Source: Vibrionaceae bacterium (GTDB lineage Bacteria; Pseudomonadota; Gammaproteobacteria; Enterobacterales; Vibrionaceae). Taken from it: a stretch of DNA of 64,000 nt. The notes under the pieces are model-generated. The model saw only the letters and a list, made by a program, of their open reading frames with translations, made no database searches and was not told the DNA's origin. Below are positions 9,263-17,990 of the stretch, piece after piece (position 1 is the stretch's first letter; each line of letters begins with the position of its first letter). A program made the translations under genes and the position numbers. Location of the stretch: positions 39,025 through 103,024 of the forward strand of contig JAAEZQ010000013.1 of NCBI GenBank assembly GCA_018222805.1, given 5' to 3'.

Positions 9263-9798
9263 GTTTTTTCTCCTACTCGCTTCCACTTACTTGTTGCTGC
9301 TTGTATGGTTTTCGATTAATAGTAAGCGAATTCAATAGTAAAAATTATAAGTGCTATCTCTAAGAGCCCCTCACCCTTTGAGGCTTTACTCAAGGATGAA
9401 AATAAAGGCGTACTCCCTACTCCTTTCCGGTGCATCAAGGCATACTTCATCCTTTACACTGCGTTACAGCCCTTATAAGAAACCTTCCCAAAAAACATGT
9501 AACTATTTGTTTTATATTTAAATAATTATTATATAGATATAAAACTCATATACGCCCTGATTTCGTTACTCTCTAGAAAACAAGCATTTCCCATCCTCTA
9601 AATAACAAAATTTCAACAAAAAGAATCTGGACGCTGGATCACATTCGGGGAGAAAGAAAACAGCTCTAAAATACAGTAAATTAAGCACAATTCGCGCCAA
9701 AAAAGCCGCTAGCTACTACAACGAGACAAACAACGGACTCTTTATCAAAAGCTTAATTAACTCATATCAAGGTGTGATCCAAGCATTTTTCAAAACCA
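9263..9798. other. AT-rich intergenic region with possible MalT half-boxes
   Basis: About 535 bases without a gene. GGATGA at 9394-9399 and its complement TCATCC at 9447-9452 match the core of MalT boxes and flank CTCC-rich sequence. They lie 130-190 bases upstream of the GH13 start. The match is short and may be chance. The rest is AT-rich with no clear structure. Confidence 0.3.
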
Positions 9799-10035
9799 TT
9801 AGGAATTTATCCACGACTGAACTTTTTCTGGTTGAGGGACACCGCCAGAATGCACCACCTCTTCGTCCATCACCACAGCTGGTGTAGACATCACTCCATA
9901 GTTCATGATGGTTTCCATATCCGTGACTTTTTCCACTTCAACTTCAACGCCTTGCTCCGCTGCGATTTTTTCAATCAAGTTCGCCGTATTAACGCAGTTC
10001 GCACAACCGGAACCCAGTACTTTAAATACTTTCAT
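9799..10035 (-). CDS. small thioredoxin-fold redox protein (MTH895/TM0996 type)
   Basis: The 78-residue protein MKVFKVLGSGCANCVNTANLIEK has an N-terminal CxxC (CANC) on a beta-alpha junction and a cis-proline motif in STPAVVMDEEVV, the two hallmarks of this minimal thioredoxin group. It lacks a signal peptide and is cytoplasmic. It follows the permease gene by 9 bases in the same direction, and such small CxxC proteins are commonly paired with this YraQ/ArsP-type permease. A plausible role is to reduce or hand over the transported metalloid or thiol-bound substrate, but that is inference. Confidence 0.88.
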   Translation of the reverse strand: MKVFKVLGSGCANCVNTANLIEKIAAEQGVEVEVEKVTDMETIMNYGVMSTPAVVMDEEVVHSGGVPQPEKVQSWINS

Positions 10036-10044
10036 GCTCGCCTC

Positions 10045-11046
10045 CTAAAATTGCCACAATGGTAAATTAAATATCCATCCCATCAACGTAAAAGCAAGTA
10101 GTAACATGCCGAAAAGCATGCCAAGAAGCCGCCACTGCATAACTTGTTTTAACATCACAAACTCAGGAATACTTGCGGCGACAGTACTCATACAAAATGC
10201 CAGTGTTGTACCAATTGGCAGACCATTTTGAAGTAGACTTTCCATCACGGGGATCACACCAGTCGCATTCGAATAGAGAGGAATACCAATAAGTACCGAC
10301 GCAGGAACCGACCACCACTGCCCCGCTCCTAGATATGTTTCGATCCAACCATCAGGGACAAAGCCATGTAAGCCAGCTCCAATACCAACCCCAATAAACA
10401 CCCACTTCCAAACACGACCTACAATCTCGACCATCTCTTGCTTGGCAAAAGTGTGTCGCTCTGACAACGTTATTCCAGCGCTACCATTGTTATTATGGGC
10501 TTCATGACTCTGTTGAAGATTTTTAGCGTTATGCATCGCCTTTGATGCCAGTGGCTGCAACCATCGCTGTGCACCTATCACATCAAGTAACCAGCCACTC
10601 ACTATCCCTATTAGCATCCCTATGGCAACGTACATGACTGTAAACTTCCAGCCAAGTAAACTGAATAGCAATAACACCGCAATTTCGTTAATCAAGGGCG
10701 AGGTGATCAAGAAAGCCATAGTGATACCAATTGGAATACCCGCAGAGGTAAAACCCAAAAATATCGGAATGCTTGAACAGGAGCAAAACGGAGTGATTGC
10801 ACCAAAAAAGCTACCCGAAAAATAGCCAAACAGTCTTCTTTTCCCTGCTAGATAGTGCCGTACTTTTTCAACATTTAACGACGCTCTAAACAGGGCAATC
10901 ACGTAAATCATGACGACCAGCAACACTAAGATTTTACTGACATCTTCAATAAAAAAGTGAATAGCATCCGAGAACTTGGTATTGGGTTGTAAAGAAAAAA
11001 GCTGGTAGGTCATCCAGTCAGCGAGATGTGTAAAAACCTCAAACAT
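10045..11046 (-). CDS. permease of the YraQ/ArsP (DUF318) family
   Basis: The 333-residue protein has about eight membrane segments in two halves, each with a related core: GAITPFCSCSSIPIFLGFTSAGIP-type (about 85-105) and VGIGAGLHGFVPDG...GIPLYSNATGVIPVMESLLQ. The CSCSS cysteines are typical of this family and in ArsP bind trivalent organoarsenicals. A hydrophilic linker of about 40 residues separates the halves. It is followed by a CxxC thioredoxin-like gene in the same operon. Substrate is not known; metalloid or thiol-reactive export is the best guess. No ArsR-type gene is adjacent. Confidence 0.85.
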   Translation of the reverse strand: MFEVFTHLADWMTYQLFSLQPNTKFSDAIHFFIEDVSKILVLLVVMIYVIALFRASLNVEKVRHYLAGKRRLFGYFSGSFFGAITPFCSCSSIPIFLGFTSAGIPIGITMAFLITSPLINEIAVLLLFSLLGWKFTVMYVAIGMLIGIVSGWLLDVIGAQRWLQPLASKAMHNAKNLQQSHEAHNNNGSAGITLSERHTFAKQEMVEIVGRVWKWVFIGVGIGAGLHGFVPDGWIETYLGAGQWWSVPASVLIGIPLYSNATGVIPVMESLLQNGLPIGTTLAFCMSTVAASIPEFVMLKQVMQWRLLGMLFGMLLLAFTLMGWIFNLPLWQF

Positions 11047-11345
11047 ATCGGGTCCTTATACTTACTACGATGACCAGACTGCTCATCGATTTTGTAAGTA
11101 AGCCAACAGCACAAGACAAGGCACTCTGATACCTTGGGAAATAAGTTCTTTTACTCTAATTCTAGTCTATATCTCTAGGCTAACATCATTTAGAGACAGT
11201 ATTTCACCGTTGTTTTTTAAATCTTTCACAACAAGCACTTAATTGTCTTGTTTGATAAAAAGTACCAAGTTGAAACCTTCGATATCGTCATTGCCCAATC
11301 CTTGGCTATAGTTAGTCACAGATACAACGATCAAGGAATTGTAAA

Positions 11346-11525
11346 ATGGACAATGAGACAAACCCAAAAGATAAAAGTAACTGGGCCATTGGTGGTGGAA
11401 CTCTGCTCGGTTTGGGTGTCGGAATGGTCTTTATTCAACATTCAGCGCTCGCCTTCGTTGGTTGTCTGATTGCTGGCATAGGGTTGGGGTTAATCATTGC
11501 GGCCGTTATTAGCTGCAAAAAGTAA
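11346..11525 (+). CDS. small two-helix membrane protein (59 aa)
   Basis: An ATG at 11346 with AAGGA at 11333-11337 opens a 59-codon gene ending in TAA at 11525. After a charged N-terminus (MDNETNPKDKSN) come two glycine-rich hydrophobic segments, GGGTLLGLGVGMVFI and ALAFVGCLIAGIGLGLIIAAV, then a short basic tail (SCKK). The pattern is that of a small inner membrane hairpin protein. The frame lies inside a longer, less protein-like frame, which I reject. I do not know the family. It may be co-transcribed with the antiporter at 11688, 162 bases downstream. Confidence 0.7.
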   Translation: MDNETNPKDKSNWAIGGGTLLGLGVGMVFIQHSALAFVGCLIAGIGLGLIIAAVISCKK

Positions 11526-11687
11526 ATAGTTGCAAGAAGTAAATAGCTGAAGAAAGCAGATCCCCTTGCTTGAATAATAAACCGATAAGGAACATTAGGT
11601 ACTTTTCAAATTAATCAGGAATCTTAGCCAAAGATGAACCATTATTAATTCATAGGCTTAGCGCAACTAATAAGACGTCCAGTAAGT

Positions 11688-13778
11688 ATGAATGTTCCTG
11701 ACATTTTCATATCATCGATCTTAGGTATCGTACTGTTAATTACGGTATCTGTGGTGTCGTCCCTTTTCGCAAAAGCACTGCGCGTCCCCTTCCCCATTGT
11801 TTTGGTCATTTCTGGCGTTTGCTTAACTCTACTACCAGAATTGCCAGCAGGCATCAGTATCTTCTACGAACCCGATATTGCAGAGAAGACAATCTTATTT
11901 GTCTTCTTACCCTTATTGGTGTTTGAGGCAGCCTATAAGTTTGATTTCTCGAAGTTCACCGCCAACTGGGCCGCCATTATGATAATGGCCATTCCCGGCG
12001 TTTTGTTCTCAACGTTAGTCATAACGGCGACACTCGTTTTCATTGGCATTCTAACGCCTCAGACAGCCCTGATACTTGGGATTATTCTAAGTGCCACCGA
12101 CCCCAGCGCCACGATTGCCATTTTCAAGGAATCCGGCGCACCTAAAGATCTCATCACCATCGTAGAGGGAGAAAGTTTGTTCAATGATGCGACCGTGATT
12201 GCTGCATACAAAATCGCAGTGCTGATTATCGCAATGAACCTAACCCCGACAGAAATGGTACTAACGGGGTTATGGCAATTCACTTGGGTCTTTTTAGTCG
12301 GTGCACTTAGTGGTTACGCTACGGGTCACTTACTTCTCTGGCTAATGAAAGCACTGCCCGACGATCCTTACATCGAAATAAGCATCAGCCTTATCACCGC
12401 GATTGGATGCTTTGTCGGTGTTGAGCAGTTTATCCATGCCAGCAGCATTGTCGCTTTGACTATTTGCGGTTTGGTGCTGGCAAAAAACACACCATTGCCG
12501 ATAAGTAACGAGTCTAATCAGTACCTGAATAGCTTTTGGACCTACTTATCCGATCTCGCTAAGGCCATGATTTTTATACTGGTGGGATTGTGGTTAAACT
12601 TGGAATTGATCGCGTCCCATTGGTTAAGTACCCTACTAGTCATCATCAGCATGCTTGCTGCAAGAGCGGGCTTTGTGTACTGGATCTTGCCATTTTTCGG
12701 ACGACTTCGCCGCCTTTCCTACTCTCTGCCTCGATCATACCAACACATCTGTTTATGGGGTGGGCTAAGAGGCGCAGTCACTCTGGCACTTTCAGTATTG
12801 GTGATTACAGACACCTCAGTGTTTGCTCTAGAAGAACGAGAAACCCTATTAGCGGTCGCAATGGGTGCGGTATTCTTTACCATTTTGGTTCAAGGACTGA
12901 CGTTGTCTCCCCTTGCTAGTCGATTGAAACTGGATGAAACCAGCATTGAGGAGAAGATTACCAAGAAAGAGCTTATGCTATCGGCGATGAAAGCCAGTGA
13001 AAAAGTTTTGGCTCACCTAGCTAAAACACCGTTATCGGATAGCGGTGCCCCAGAAGAAATAATGCAGTCACTAAAAGCGCATGTGAATGAAGAAAAACGT
13101 AACTTGCGACATCTCTACACCACAGAAGTGGACACAGAAAGTTTGTATAAGAAGCTCATTATGGAAGGCCTGAGTATCGAGAGTGAATACCTTTATCTGC
13201 TTTATGATCAAGGCCTGATATCAATGGAAAGCTATCAAAAGCACAGAGAGTTTTTTGATCAACAAATGGATGCTGCTCGCCATAAGTATCAACAGCCCAA
13301 AAATCATACTTCTCACAAGCGATGGTTTACCTGCGCGTTTGATAAATGGACACACAAGCCTACGTCTGATGTGTCCACCCAATACGAGCTCGCATGGTCT
13401 CGATTGCTGACTTCCGATCTAGCGCTTGCCGAGCTTAAAACTCTGTTAAACGACTACCCCGTTGAACCCGCGTTGAAAAAACAAGTTCTACAGGTTTGGG
13501 AATCTTGGCGTCAGAAAAGCGCAGATACGGTCAGTCAACTGGACAAAACCTACCCGGTTATTACGGCGACAGCCCATAGAAAATGGCTACATCATATGCT
13601 AAATACGGTTCAAAAAGCACACCTTGAGAAGTTTGTCCGGCAGCGTCTGATTAGTGAATCGGATAAAGAGCAGATCGTAAAACAACTGATGCATACCACG
13701 TCATCCTTTTATAGGGATTCCGTTGATAACATCCGAGCTGACCGTCACTCAACCCACTCTATTGACGACTCTAAATAA
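11688..13778 (+). CDS. Na+/H+ antiporter of the CPA1 family with a long cytoplasmic tail
   Basis: The 696-residue protein has a membrane domain of about 410 residues followed by about 280 hydrophilic residues. Family signatures are GIILSATDPSATIAIFKESGAP, EGESLFNDATVIAAY (with the ND ion-binding pair) and WGGLRGAVTLALSVL in the penultimate helix. CPA1 antiporters exchange external protons for internal Na+ or K+ at the inner membrane. The tail is helical and charged and probably regulatory. The ATG at 11688 has only a weak ribosome site, so the true start is slightly uncertain, but the first helix follows directly. It is convergent with alr. Confidence 0.92.
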   Translation: MNVPDIFISSILGIVLLITVSVVSSLFAKALRVPFPIVLVISGVCLTLLPELPAGISIFYEPDIAEKTILFVFLPLLVFEAAYKFDFSKFTANWAAIMIMAIPGVLFSTLVITATLVFIGILTPQTALILGIILSATDPSATIAIFKESGAPKDLITIVEGESLFNDATVIAAYKIAVLIIAMNLTPTEMVLTGLWQFTWVFLVGALSGYATGHLLLWLMKALPDDPYIEISISLITAIGCFVGVEQFIHASSIVALTICGLVLAKNTPLPISNESNQYLNSFWTYLSDLAKAMIFILVGLWLNLELIASHWLSTLLVIISMLAARAGFVYWILPFFGRLRRLSYSLPRSYQHICLWGGLRGAVTLALSVLVITDTSVFALEERETLLAVAMGAVFFTILVQGLTLSPLASRLKLDETSIEEKITKKELMLSAMKASEKVLAHLAKTPLSDSGAPEEIMQSLKAHVNEEKRNLRHLYTTEVDTESLYKKLIMEGLSIESEYLYLLYDQGLISMESYQKHREFFDQQMDAARHKYQQPKNHTSHKRWFTCAFDKWTHKPTSDVSTQYELAWSRLLTSDLALAELKTLLNDYPVEPALKKQVLQVWESWRQKSADTVSQLDKTYPVITATAHRKWLHHMLNTVQKAHLEKFVRQRLISESDKEQIVKQLMHTTSSFYRDSVDNIRADRHSTHSIDDSK

Positions 13779-13847
13779 CAACACCAGTCCGATTATTTCT
13801 AAGCTTTGAACGTGACCATAAATTCGTACTAGGCAGGCTTGCCGCTA

Positions 13848-14927
13848 TTAAGCTTCCACGTACGTTTTACGAACTCGCTTAGTTAATTTGATGACGAGCT
13901 CATATGGAATGGTACCTATATGTTTCGCAACGTTTTCAATTGGTAAATTGTCACCCCAAAACTCGACGTTATCCCCAACGAGATCACGTGCATCAGGCCC
14001 AAGATCCACAGTAACCATATCCATAGAAACACGACCAGCAATAGGAACAATTCGCCCATTGATATAAACAGGAGTACCTTCCGGAGCACTTCTGGGATAA
14101 CCATCGCCATATCCCATCGCGACAACACCAATGAAAGTATCACGTCCTGATGTCCAGCTTTCTCCATATCCAACGGGTTGATTCGCTTTATGTTCACGTA
14201 TCGCAATGAGCTTTGAGTTCAACGTCATTACACAACGTAACCCATGATCCTTACCTGTTTCATTTTCATTTGGGCAGATACCATAAAGAGAAATGCCTGC
14301 TCTCATGTAATCTAAGTGGGAGTCAGACCAATACAAAATACCTGCGGAGTTCGCCAGTGTTTTAGGTCCAGGGAAATTGGCGGTTTGAGACAGAAACAGA
14401 TCGATTTGCTTTTGTGTGGCAGGAGAGGATAAATCGTCAGCACAGCTAAAATGGCTCATAAAACCAACTGGTCCCGCTAATTTGTTCGTCGCTTCGATTT
14501 GCCGAACGTAGTCACTGAGTTCATAGGGATGGACTCCCAATCTGTGCATCCCAGTATCCAGTTTGAGCCAGACGGTAAGAGGGTTGGTGATATCGGCCTG
14601 TTTAAGATCTTCCAACTGCTCTTTGCAATGAATCGCTGTGTGAAAACCTTCACGTGAAGCCGTTTCGAGATCAGCTCTACAAAAACAGCCTTCAAGCAGC
14701 AGTATTGGCTGTTTAATTCCTTCGCTTCTTAGCTCTAGCGCTTCTTCGATACGAGATACAGCAAACATGTCGGCTTGCGTTAGCGCTTTTGCAGTTTTTA
14801 CTGCGTTATGCCCGTATGCGTCGCCTTTTATGACAGCGACAACGGATTTGTCGGCACATTTATTTTTAAGTACATCGTAGTTATCGCTAAGTGCTTTTAG
14901 GTTGATAATAGCTTCAGCAGTGATCAT
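13848..14927 (-). CDS. alr: alanine racemase, cytoplasmic type
   Basis: The 359-residue length equals that of E. coli Alr. The PLP lysine is Lys34 in VVAVIKGDAYGHN and the opposite-face catalytic tyrosine is in QPVGYGESWTSG. Other family signatures are GMHRLGVHP and MGYGDGYPR. There is no signal peptide, unlike the periplasmic broad-spectrum racemases of vibrios. It interconverts L- and D-alanine using PLP. It is divergent to the dgcN operon across a 1.07 kb control region. Together with the D-amino acid aminotransferase, this position suggests a role in D-alanine use or supply of the D-Glu pathway, besides cell-wall synthesis. Whether it is the only Alr of the organism is unknown. Confidence 0.95.
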   Translation of the reverse strand: MITAEAIINLKALSDNYDVLKNKCADKSVVAVIKGDAYGHNAVKTAKALTQADMFAVSRIEEALELRSEGIKQPILLLEGCFCRADLETASREGFHTAIHCKEQLEDLKQADITNPLTVWLKLDTGMHRLGVHPYELSDYVRQIEATNKLAGPVGFMSHFSCADDLSSPATQKQIDLFLSQTANFPGPKTLANSAGILYWSDSHLDYMRAGISLYGICPNENETGKDHGLRCVMTLNSKLIAIREHKANQPVGYGESWTSGRDTFIGVVAMGYGDGYPRSAPEGTPVYINGRIVPIAGRVSMDMVTVDLGPDARDLVGDNVEFWGDNLPIENVAKHIGTIPYELVIKLTKRVRKTYVEA

Positions 14928-15514
14928 TAACTCTTTCCTAGTAATATACCAATCGGGATAAGTCTTTAATCATTCTTGCTGGTTAAAGTCGCTAATGGTT
15001 GGGTTATAGATTATGTAATTAGAATAACGAGTTACTGCAATCTATACCTTGCTTTAAGCGATTTCCCAACGCAATGTTCTGACTATTTCCTCATCCAGAT
15101 TGGTATGCATTTCTTCCATGGCAACTCAACAAACACAGTTAGTAGGACTATGCCAGATAAGTTGATTAATAACGGTTCTAGCTCTTCTTCCGGGATATTT
15201 TTTAGGTCTCTTATAAAAACTTCCTAAGTCACCAAATAAACTCAAGGCAACTAAGCTTAAAGCTAACTAAGCAACATACAGACCACATTAGTTTCACCGC
15301 CATAATTAGCACATATAATCAAACATTTAGATTCTTACAGTTAGATACCCTAGATAAATACTCATGATATAAGTTCCGAACCGAAATATTCACACCTGTA
15401 TATTATTTCGCTTTAAATCAAAATATCAGATTAATATATAAAATCAAGCATCATTAAAACCATAAAATATATAAGGATTTATAATGCCATAAACTAGATG
15501 AAATCAACAATTTA

Positions 15515-15551
15515 TGCACCATAATCGTTCATTATGCATTAATTTGGTGCA
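15515..15551. promoter_or_regulatory. two tandem NtrC-like binding sites
   Basis: Site 1 at 15515-15531 is TGCACCATAATCGTTCA and site 2 at 15535-15551 is TGCATTAATTTGGTGCA. Both are 17 bases with the geometry of the enterobacterial NtrC consensus TGCACCA-N3-TGGTGCA. Site 1 has a perfect left half and 5/7 in the right. Site 2 has 5/7 in the left half and a perfect right half. Centres are 20 bases apart, about two helical turns. They sit about 390 bases upstream of a sigma-54-like promoter for dgcN. Confidence 0.55.
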
Positions 15552-15912
15552 TTATGATGAATATTTAAAAATATGATTGAGCTATAATTCTAAGTATAAG
15601 CAGGGAAATTTGAATCACATCACATAATAGAATCATCTATATATCAATTTAAAGTTGGTATAAATGACCAGTAAATAAGTAGTAACCTATTTTATAGATA
15701 AGACGCGTAATTCAATTAGTAATAAAACAATCTGTTACTGACGCACACATTAACGACACTTAAAGTCTGGCATCAAGGTTAATATCAGAATATTATAAAA
15801 ATCACAGCCAGTGAATAAACATGCAAATTTTAGAATTAAAGTGCGTATTTATCGCATATTTTTGAGTTTCATTGCTTATACTTTAAATATTTTCATGTGC
15901 CAATTGATGTTG

Positions 15913-15929
15913 CTGTCACGAATTTTGCA
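15913..15929 (+). promoter_or_regulatory. sigma-54-type promoter of the dgcN operon
   Basis: CTGTCACGAATTTTGCA matches the -24/-12 consensus YTGGCACG-N4-TTGCA at 12 of 13 defined positions, with correct N4 spacing. The one mismatch (T for the second G) falls in the normally invariant GG of the -24 element, which lowers confidence. Transcription would start near 15940, giving a leader of about 60 bases to the dgcN ATG at 16002. Confidence 0.55.
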
Positions 15930-16001
15930 CTGTAATTTGTATTGAGAAGCGGTATTAAAAGCTGGTATGACACCAAATCCACGACATGGAGTTAACACAA
16001 G

Positions 16002-17006
16002 ATGGAACTTAAACAACCTTATCTATTATTTTTAGGTGATGCTGCAGATGCTTTAGAAGCTAAAGTCGCGCAAGGAATCAAAACGTGGCGACCAGAACAC
16101 TGTGTTGGGCAGTTTCGCCTAGAAGGCTGCAATGCTGATGTTGGTCTTGACGATTTAGATGTGGCGCAAGCCGTTGAAGCGGGAGCCAAAACTTTAGTCA
16201 TTGGCGTCGCTAACCGAGGTGGCGTGATATCTAAAGAGTGGATTTCGCTATTAACCGAAGCACTTGACGCGGGTATGGACATCGCAGCAGGTTTACACAA
16301 TAGGTTAAACGACATTCCAGAACTGGTTGAAAGTGCAGAGAAAAATGGCTGTCACCTTTTCGATGTTCGCTATCCAACACAAACCTACCCTGTCGCAAAC
16401 GGCAAGAAACGTTCAGGTAAACGCTTACTAACGGTAGGTACAGACTGCTCCGTAGGCAAAATGTATACCTCTCTGGCGATTGAAAAAGAAATGAAGTCTC
16501 GAGGCATCGATGCTGATTTTCGCGCCACCGGTCAAACTGGCATTCTAATTACGGGTGATGGTGTGAGTGCAGACTGCGTTGTTGCCGATTTCATTGCCGG
16601 CGCTATCGAAACCATCGCGCCAGAAAATGATCCACAACATTGGGATGTCATAGAGGGCCAAGGTTCGTTATTCCATGCTTCATTTGCAGGCGTTACGACG
16701 GGCCTGATTCATGGCTCGCAAGCAGACGCTTTAGTTTTGTGCCATGAACCTACTCGCACCCATATGCGTGGCCTGCCTGATTATCCACTGCCTGATATCA
16801 AAACGTGTATGGAAGCCAATATTGCCACCGCGAAACTCACCAACCCAAATGTCCAATTTGTCGGTATCTCAATCAATACTTCAGGGCTGTCTGAAAACGA
16901 AGCAATGGAATACATGGATAGCATTGAGTCTGAAGTGCGCTTGCCAGTTGTCGACCCTTTCCGTCAAGGCGTATCACGTATTGTAGATAAATTAGCGGAG
17001 TTGTAA
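16002..17006 (+). CDS. dgcN: D-glutamate N-acetyltransferase (DUF1611 family)
   Basis: The 334-residue product is a full-length DUF1611 protein. It has an N-terminal domain (about 1-130), then a P-loop-type domain with VGTDCSVGKMYTSLAIEKEM (GTDCSVGK at 146-153), ADFRATGQTGILITGDGVSAD and the VIEGQGSLFHASFAGVT motif. In marine bacteria DgcN acetylates D-glutamate with acetyl-CoA as the first step of D-Glu catabolism. The gene overlaps dgcA by one base (TAATG), so the two are translationally coupled. GGAG about 11 bases upstream supports ATG 16002. Regulation is probably by the upstream sigma-54/NtrC elements. The assignment rests on family plus the diagnostic dgcA neighbour. Confidence 0.88.
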   Translation: MELKQPYLLFLGDAADALEAKVAQGIKTWRPEHCVGQFRLEGCNADVGLDDLDVAQAVEAGAKTLVIGVANRGGVISKEWISLLTEALDAGMDIAAGLHNRLNDIPELVESAEKNGCHLFDVRYPTQTYPVANGKKRSGKRLLTVGTDCSVGKMYTSLAIEKEMKSRGIDADFRATGQTGILITGDGVSADCVVADFIAGAIETIAPENDPQHWDVIEGQGSLFHASFAGVTTGLIHGSQADALVLCHEPTRTHMRGLPDYPLPDIKTCMEANIATAKLTNPNVQFVGISINTSGLSENEAMEYMDSIESEVRLPVVDPFRQGVSRIVDKLAEL

Positions 17007-17980
17007 TGAAGGTTAGTCTTTATACGAAAAGTTGGCCGATTCTGGGTAGTTTTACTATCTCTAGGGGCAGTAAAACCCACGCAGAAACCATCATTGTTGA
17101 AATTGAACACCTAGGTTTCAAAGGGCGTGGCGAATGTGTACCTTATGGCCGATACGGTGAATCTATTCAAAATGTGTTGGCAGAGATAGAAAGCATCATA
17201 CCTAAAATTGAAGCTGGGATAAGCCGAGAAGATTTACAACCGCTATTGCCATCGGGCGCAGCGCGCAATGCCGTCGACTGTGCTCTGTGGGATTTGGAAT
17301 GTAAAACAGCAAACCAATCTATCTGGGATAAAGTTGGACTAACCGCAGGTGAGCTGACTACAGCGTACACCCTCTCCTTGGATACCCCAGAAAATATGGA
17401 GAAAAAGGCAATTGAGCATTGTCATAGACCACTGCTTAAACTGAAATTAGGTGGTGCAGAAGATCTTGAGCGTGTTCGAGCGGTCCGTCGTGGTGCGCCC
17501 AACTCTGCGATTATTCTAGATGCCAACGAAGCATGGACGTTAGAAACCTATAATCAGCTCATACCAGAATTATTAAAGCTGGATGTTTCAATGATTGAGC
17601 AGCCGTTTCATGCAGATGAAGATCATATATTGGATGATCTTGAACGTCCGATCGCAATTTGTGCCGACGAGTCTTGTCATGACCGAAAGAGTCTTCAAAA
17701 GATCATTGGTCGCTATGACATGGTCAATATAAAGCTCGATAAAACGGGCGGATTAACTGAAGCTCTGGCACTCAAAGAACAGGCTGAAACGGCAGGGTTA
17801 CGCATTATGGTCGGATGCATGGTGGCATCTTCATTAAGTATGGCGCCAGCATTTGTCGTCGCCCAAGGAGCAGAAGTTGTAGATTTAGATGGTCCACTGC
17901 TGCTCAGTGAAGATATCGAAAATGGCTTTGAATTCGAAAATAATTCGATGCTGCCTTTCGACAGAGAATTGTGGGGATAA
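17006..17980 (+). CDS. dgcA: N-acetyl-D-glutamate racemase, enolase superfamily (dipeptide epimerase-like)
   Basis: The 324-residue protein has the enolase capping domain followed by a TIM barrel. The active site reads LKLKLGG (Lys145, Lys147), metal ligands Asp172 (ILDANEAW), Glu198 (MIEQPFH) and Asp221 (CADESCHD), and the opposite base region NIKLDKTGG (Lys243/Lys246). This is the muconate lactonizing/Ala-Glu epimerase subgroup. Annotation tools would call it a dipeptide epimerase, but one-base overlap with dgcN points to the N-acetyl-Glu racemase DgcA, giving N-acetyl-L-Glu. The deacetylase needed next is not in the window. The next gene starts 10 bases after the stop. Confidence 0.86.
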   Translation: MKVSLYTKSWPILGSFTISRGSKTHAETIIVEIEHLGFKGRGECVPYGRYGESIQNVLAEIESIIPKIEAGISREDLQPLLPSGAARNAVDCALWDLECKTANQSIWDKVGLTAGELTTAYTLSLDTPENMEKKAIEHCHRPLLKLKLGGAEDLERVRAVRRGAPNSAIILDANEAWTLETYNQLIPELLKLDVSMIEQPFHADEDHILDDLERPIAICADESCHDRKSLQKIIGRYDMVNIKLDKTGGLTEALALKEQAETAGLRIMVGCMVASSLSMAPAFVVAQGAEVVDLDGPLLLSEDIENGFEFENNSMLPFDRELWG

Positions 17981-17990
17981 GGGGAAAGTA

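Larger units (their letters stand above)
14928..16001. other. long divergent control region between alr and dgcN
   Basis: The region is 1,074 bases, strongly AT-rich between 15240 and 15760, and holds no convincing gene (an 83-codon frame at 14976-15227 lacks a ribosome site and family resemblance). It contains two NtrC-like sites (15515-15551), a palindrome TGCG-N7-CGCA at 15842-15856, and a sigma-54-type promoter (15913-15929). These are listed separately. Confidence 0.6.

Noticed and set aside
11248..11469. 73-codon frame across the small membrane gene
   Set aside because: The frame starting at 11346 has a ribosome site and clear membrane helices; this one does not.
14976..15227. 83-codon rightward frame in the alr-dgcN interval
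   Set aside because: No ribosome site, odd composition, no family resemblance; AT-rich control DNA is the better reading.
15760..15785. TGGCATCAAGGTTAAT as a second sigma-54 promoter
   Set aside because: The -12 element lacks GC (TTAA); the element at 15913 is much better.
17006..17980. Ala-Glu dipeptide epimerase of murein recycling
   Set aside because: Family alone allows it, but one-base overlap with dgcN makes the N-acetyl-Glu racemase the better call.
17889..17990. Longer N-terminus of the D-amino acid aminotransferase
   Set aside because: The extension lies within dgcA; GGGGAAA and the family N-terminus place the start at 17991.
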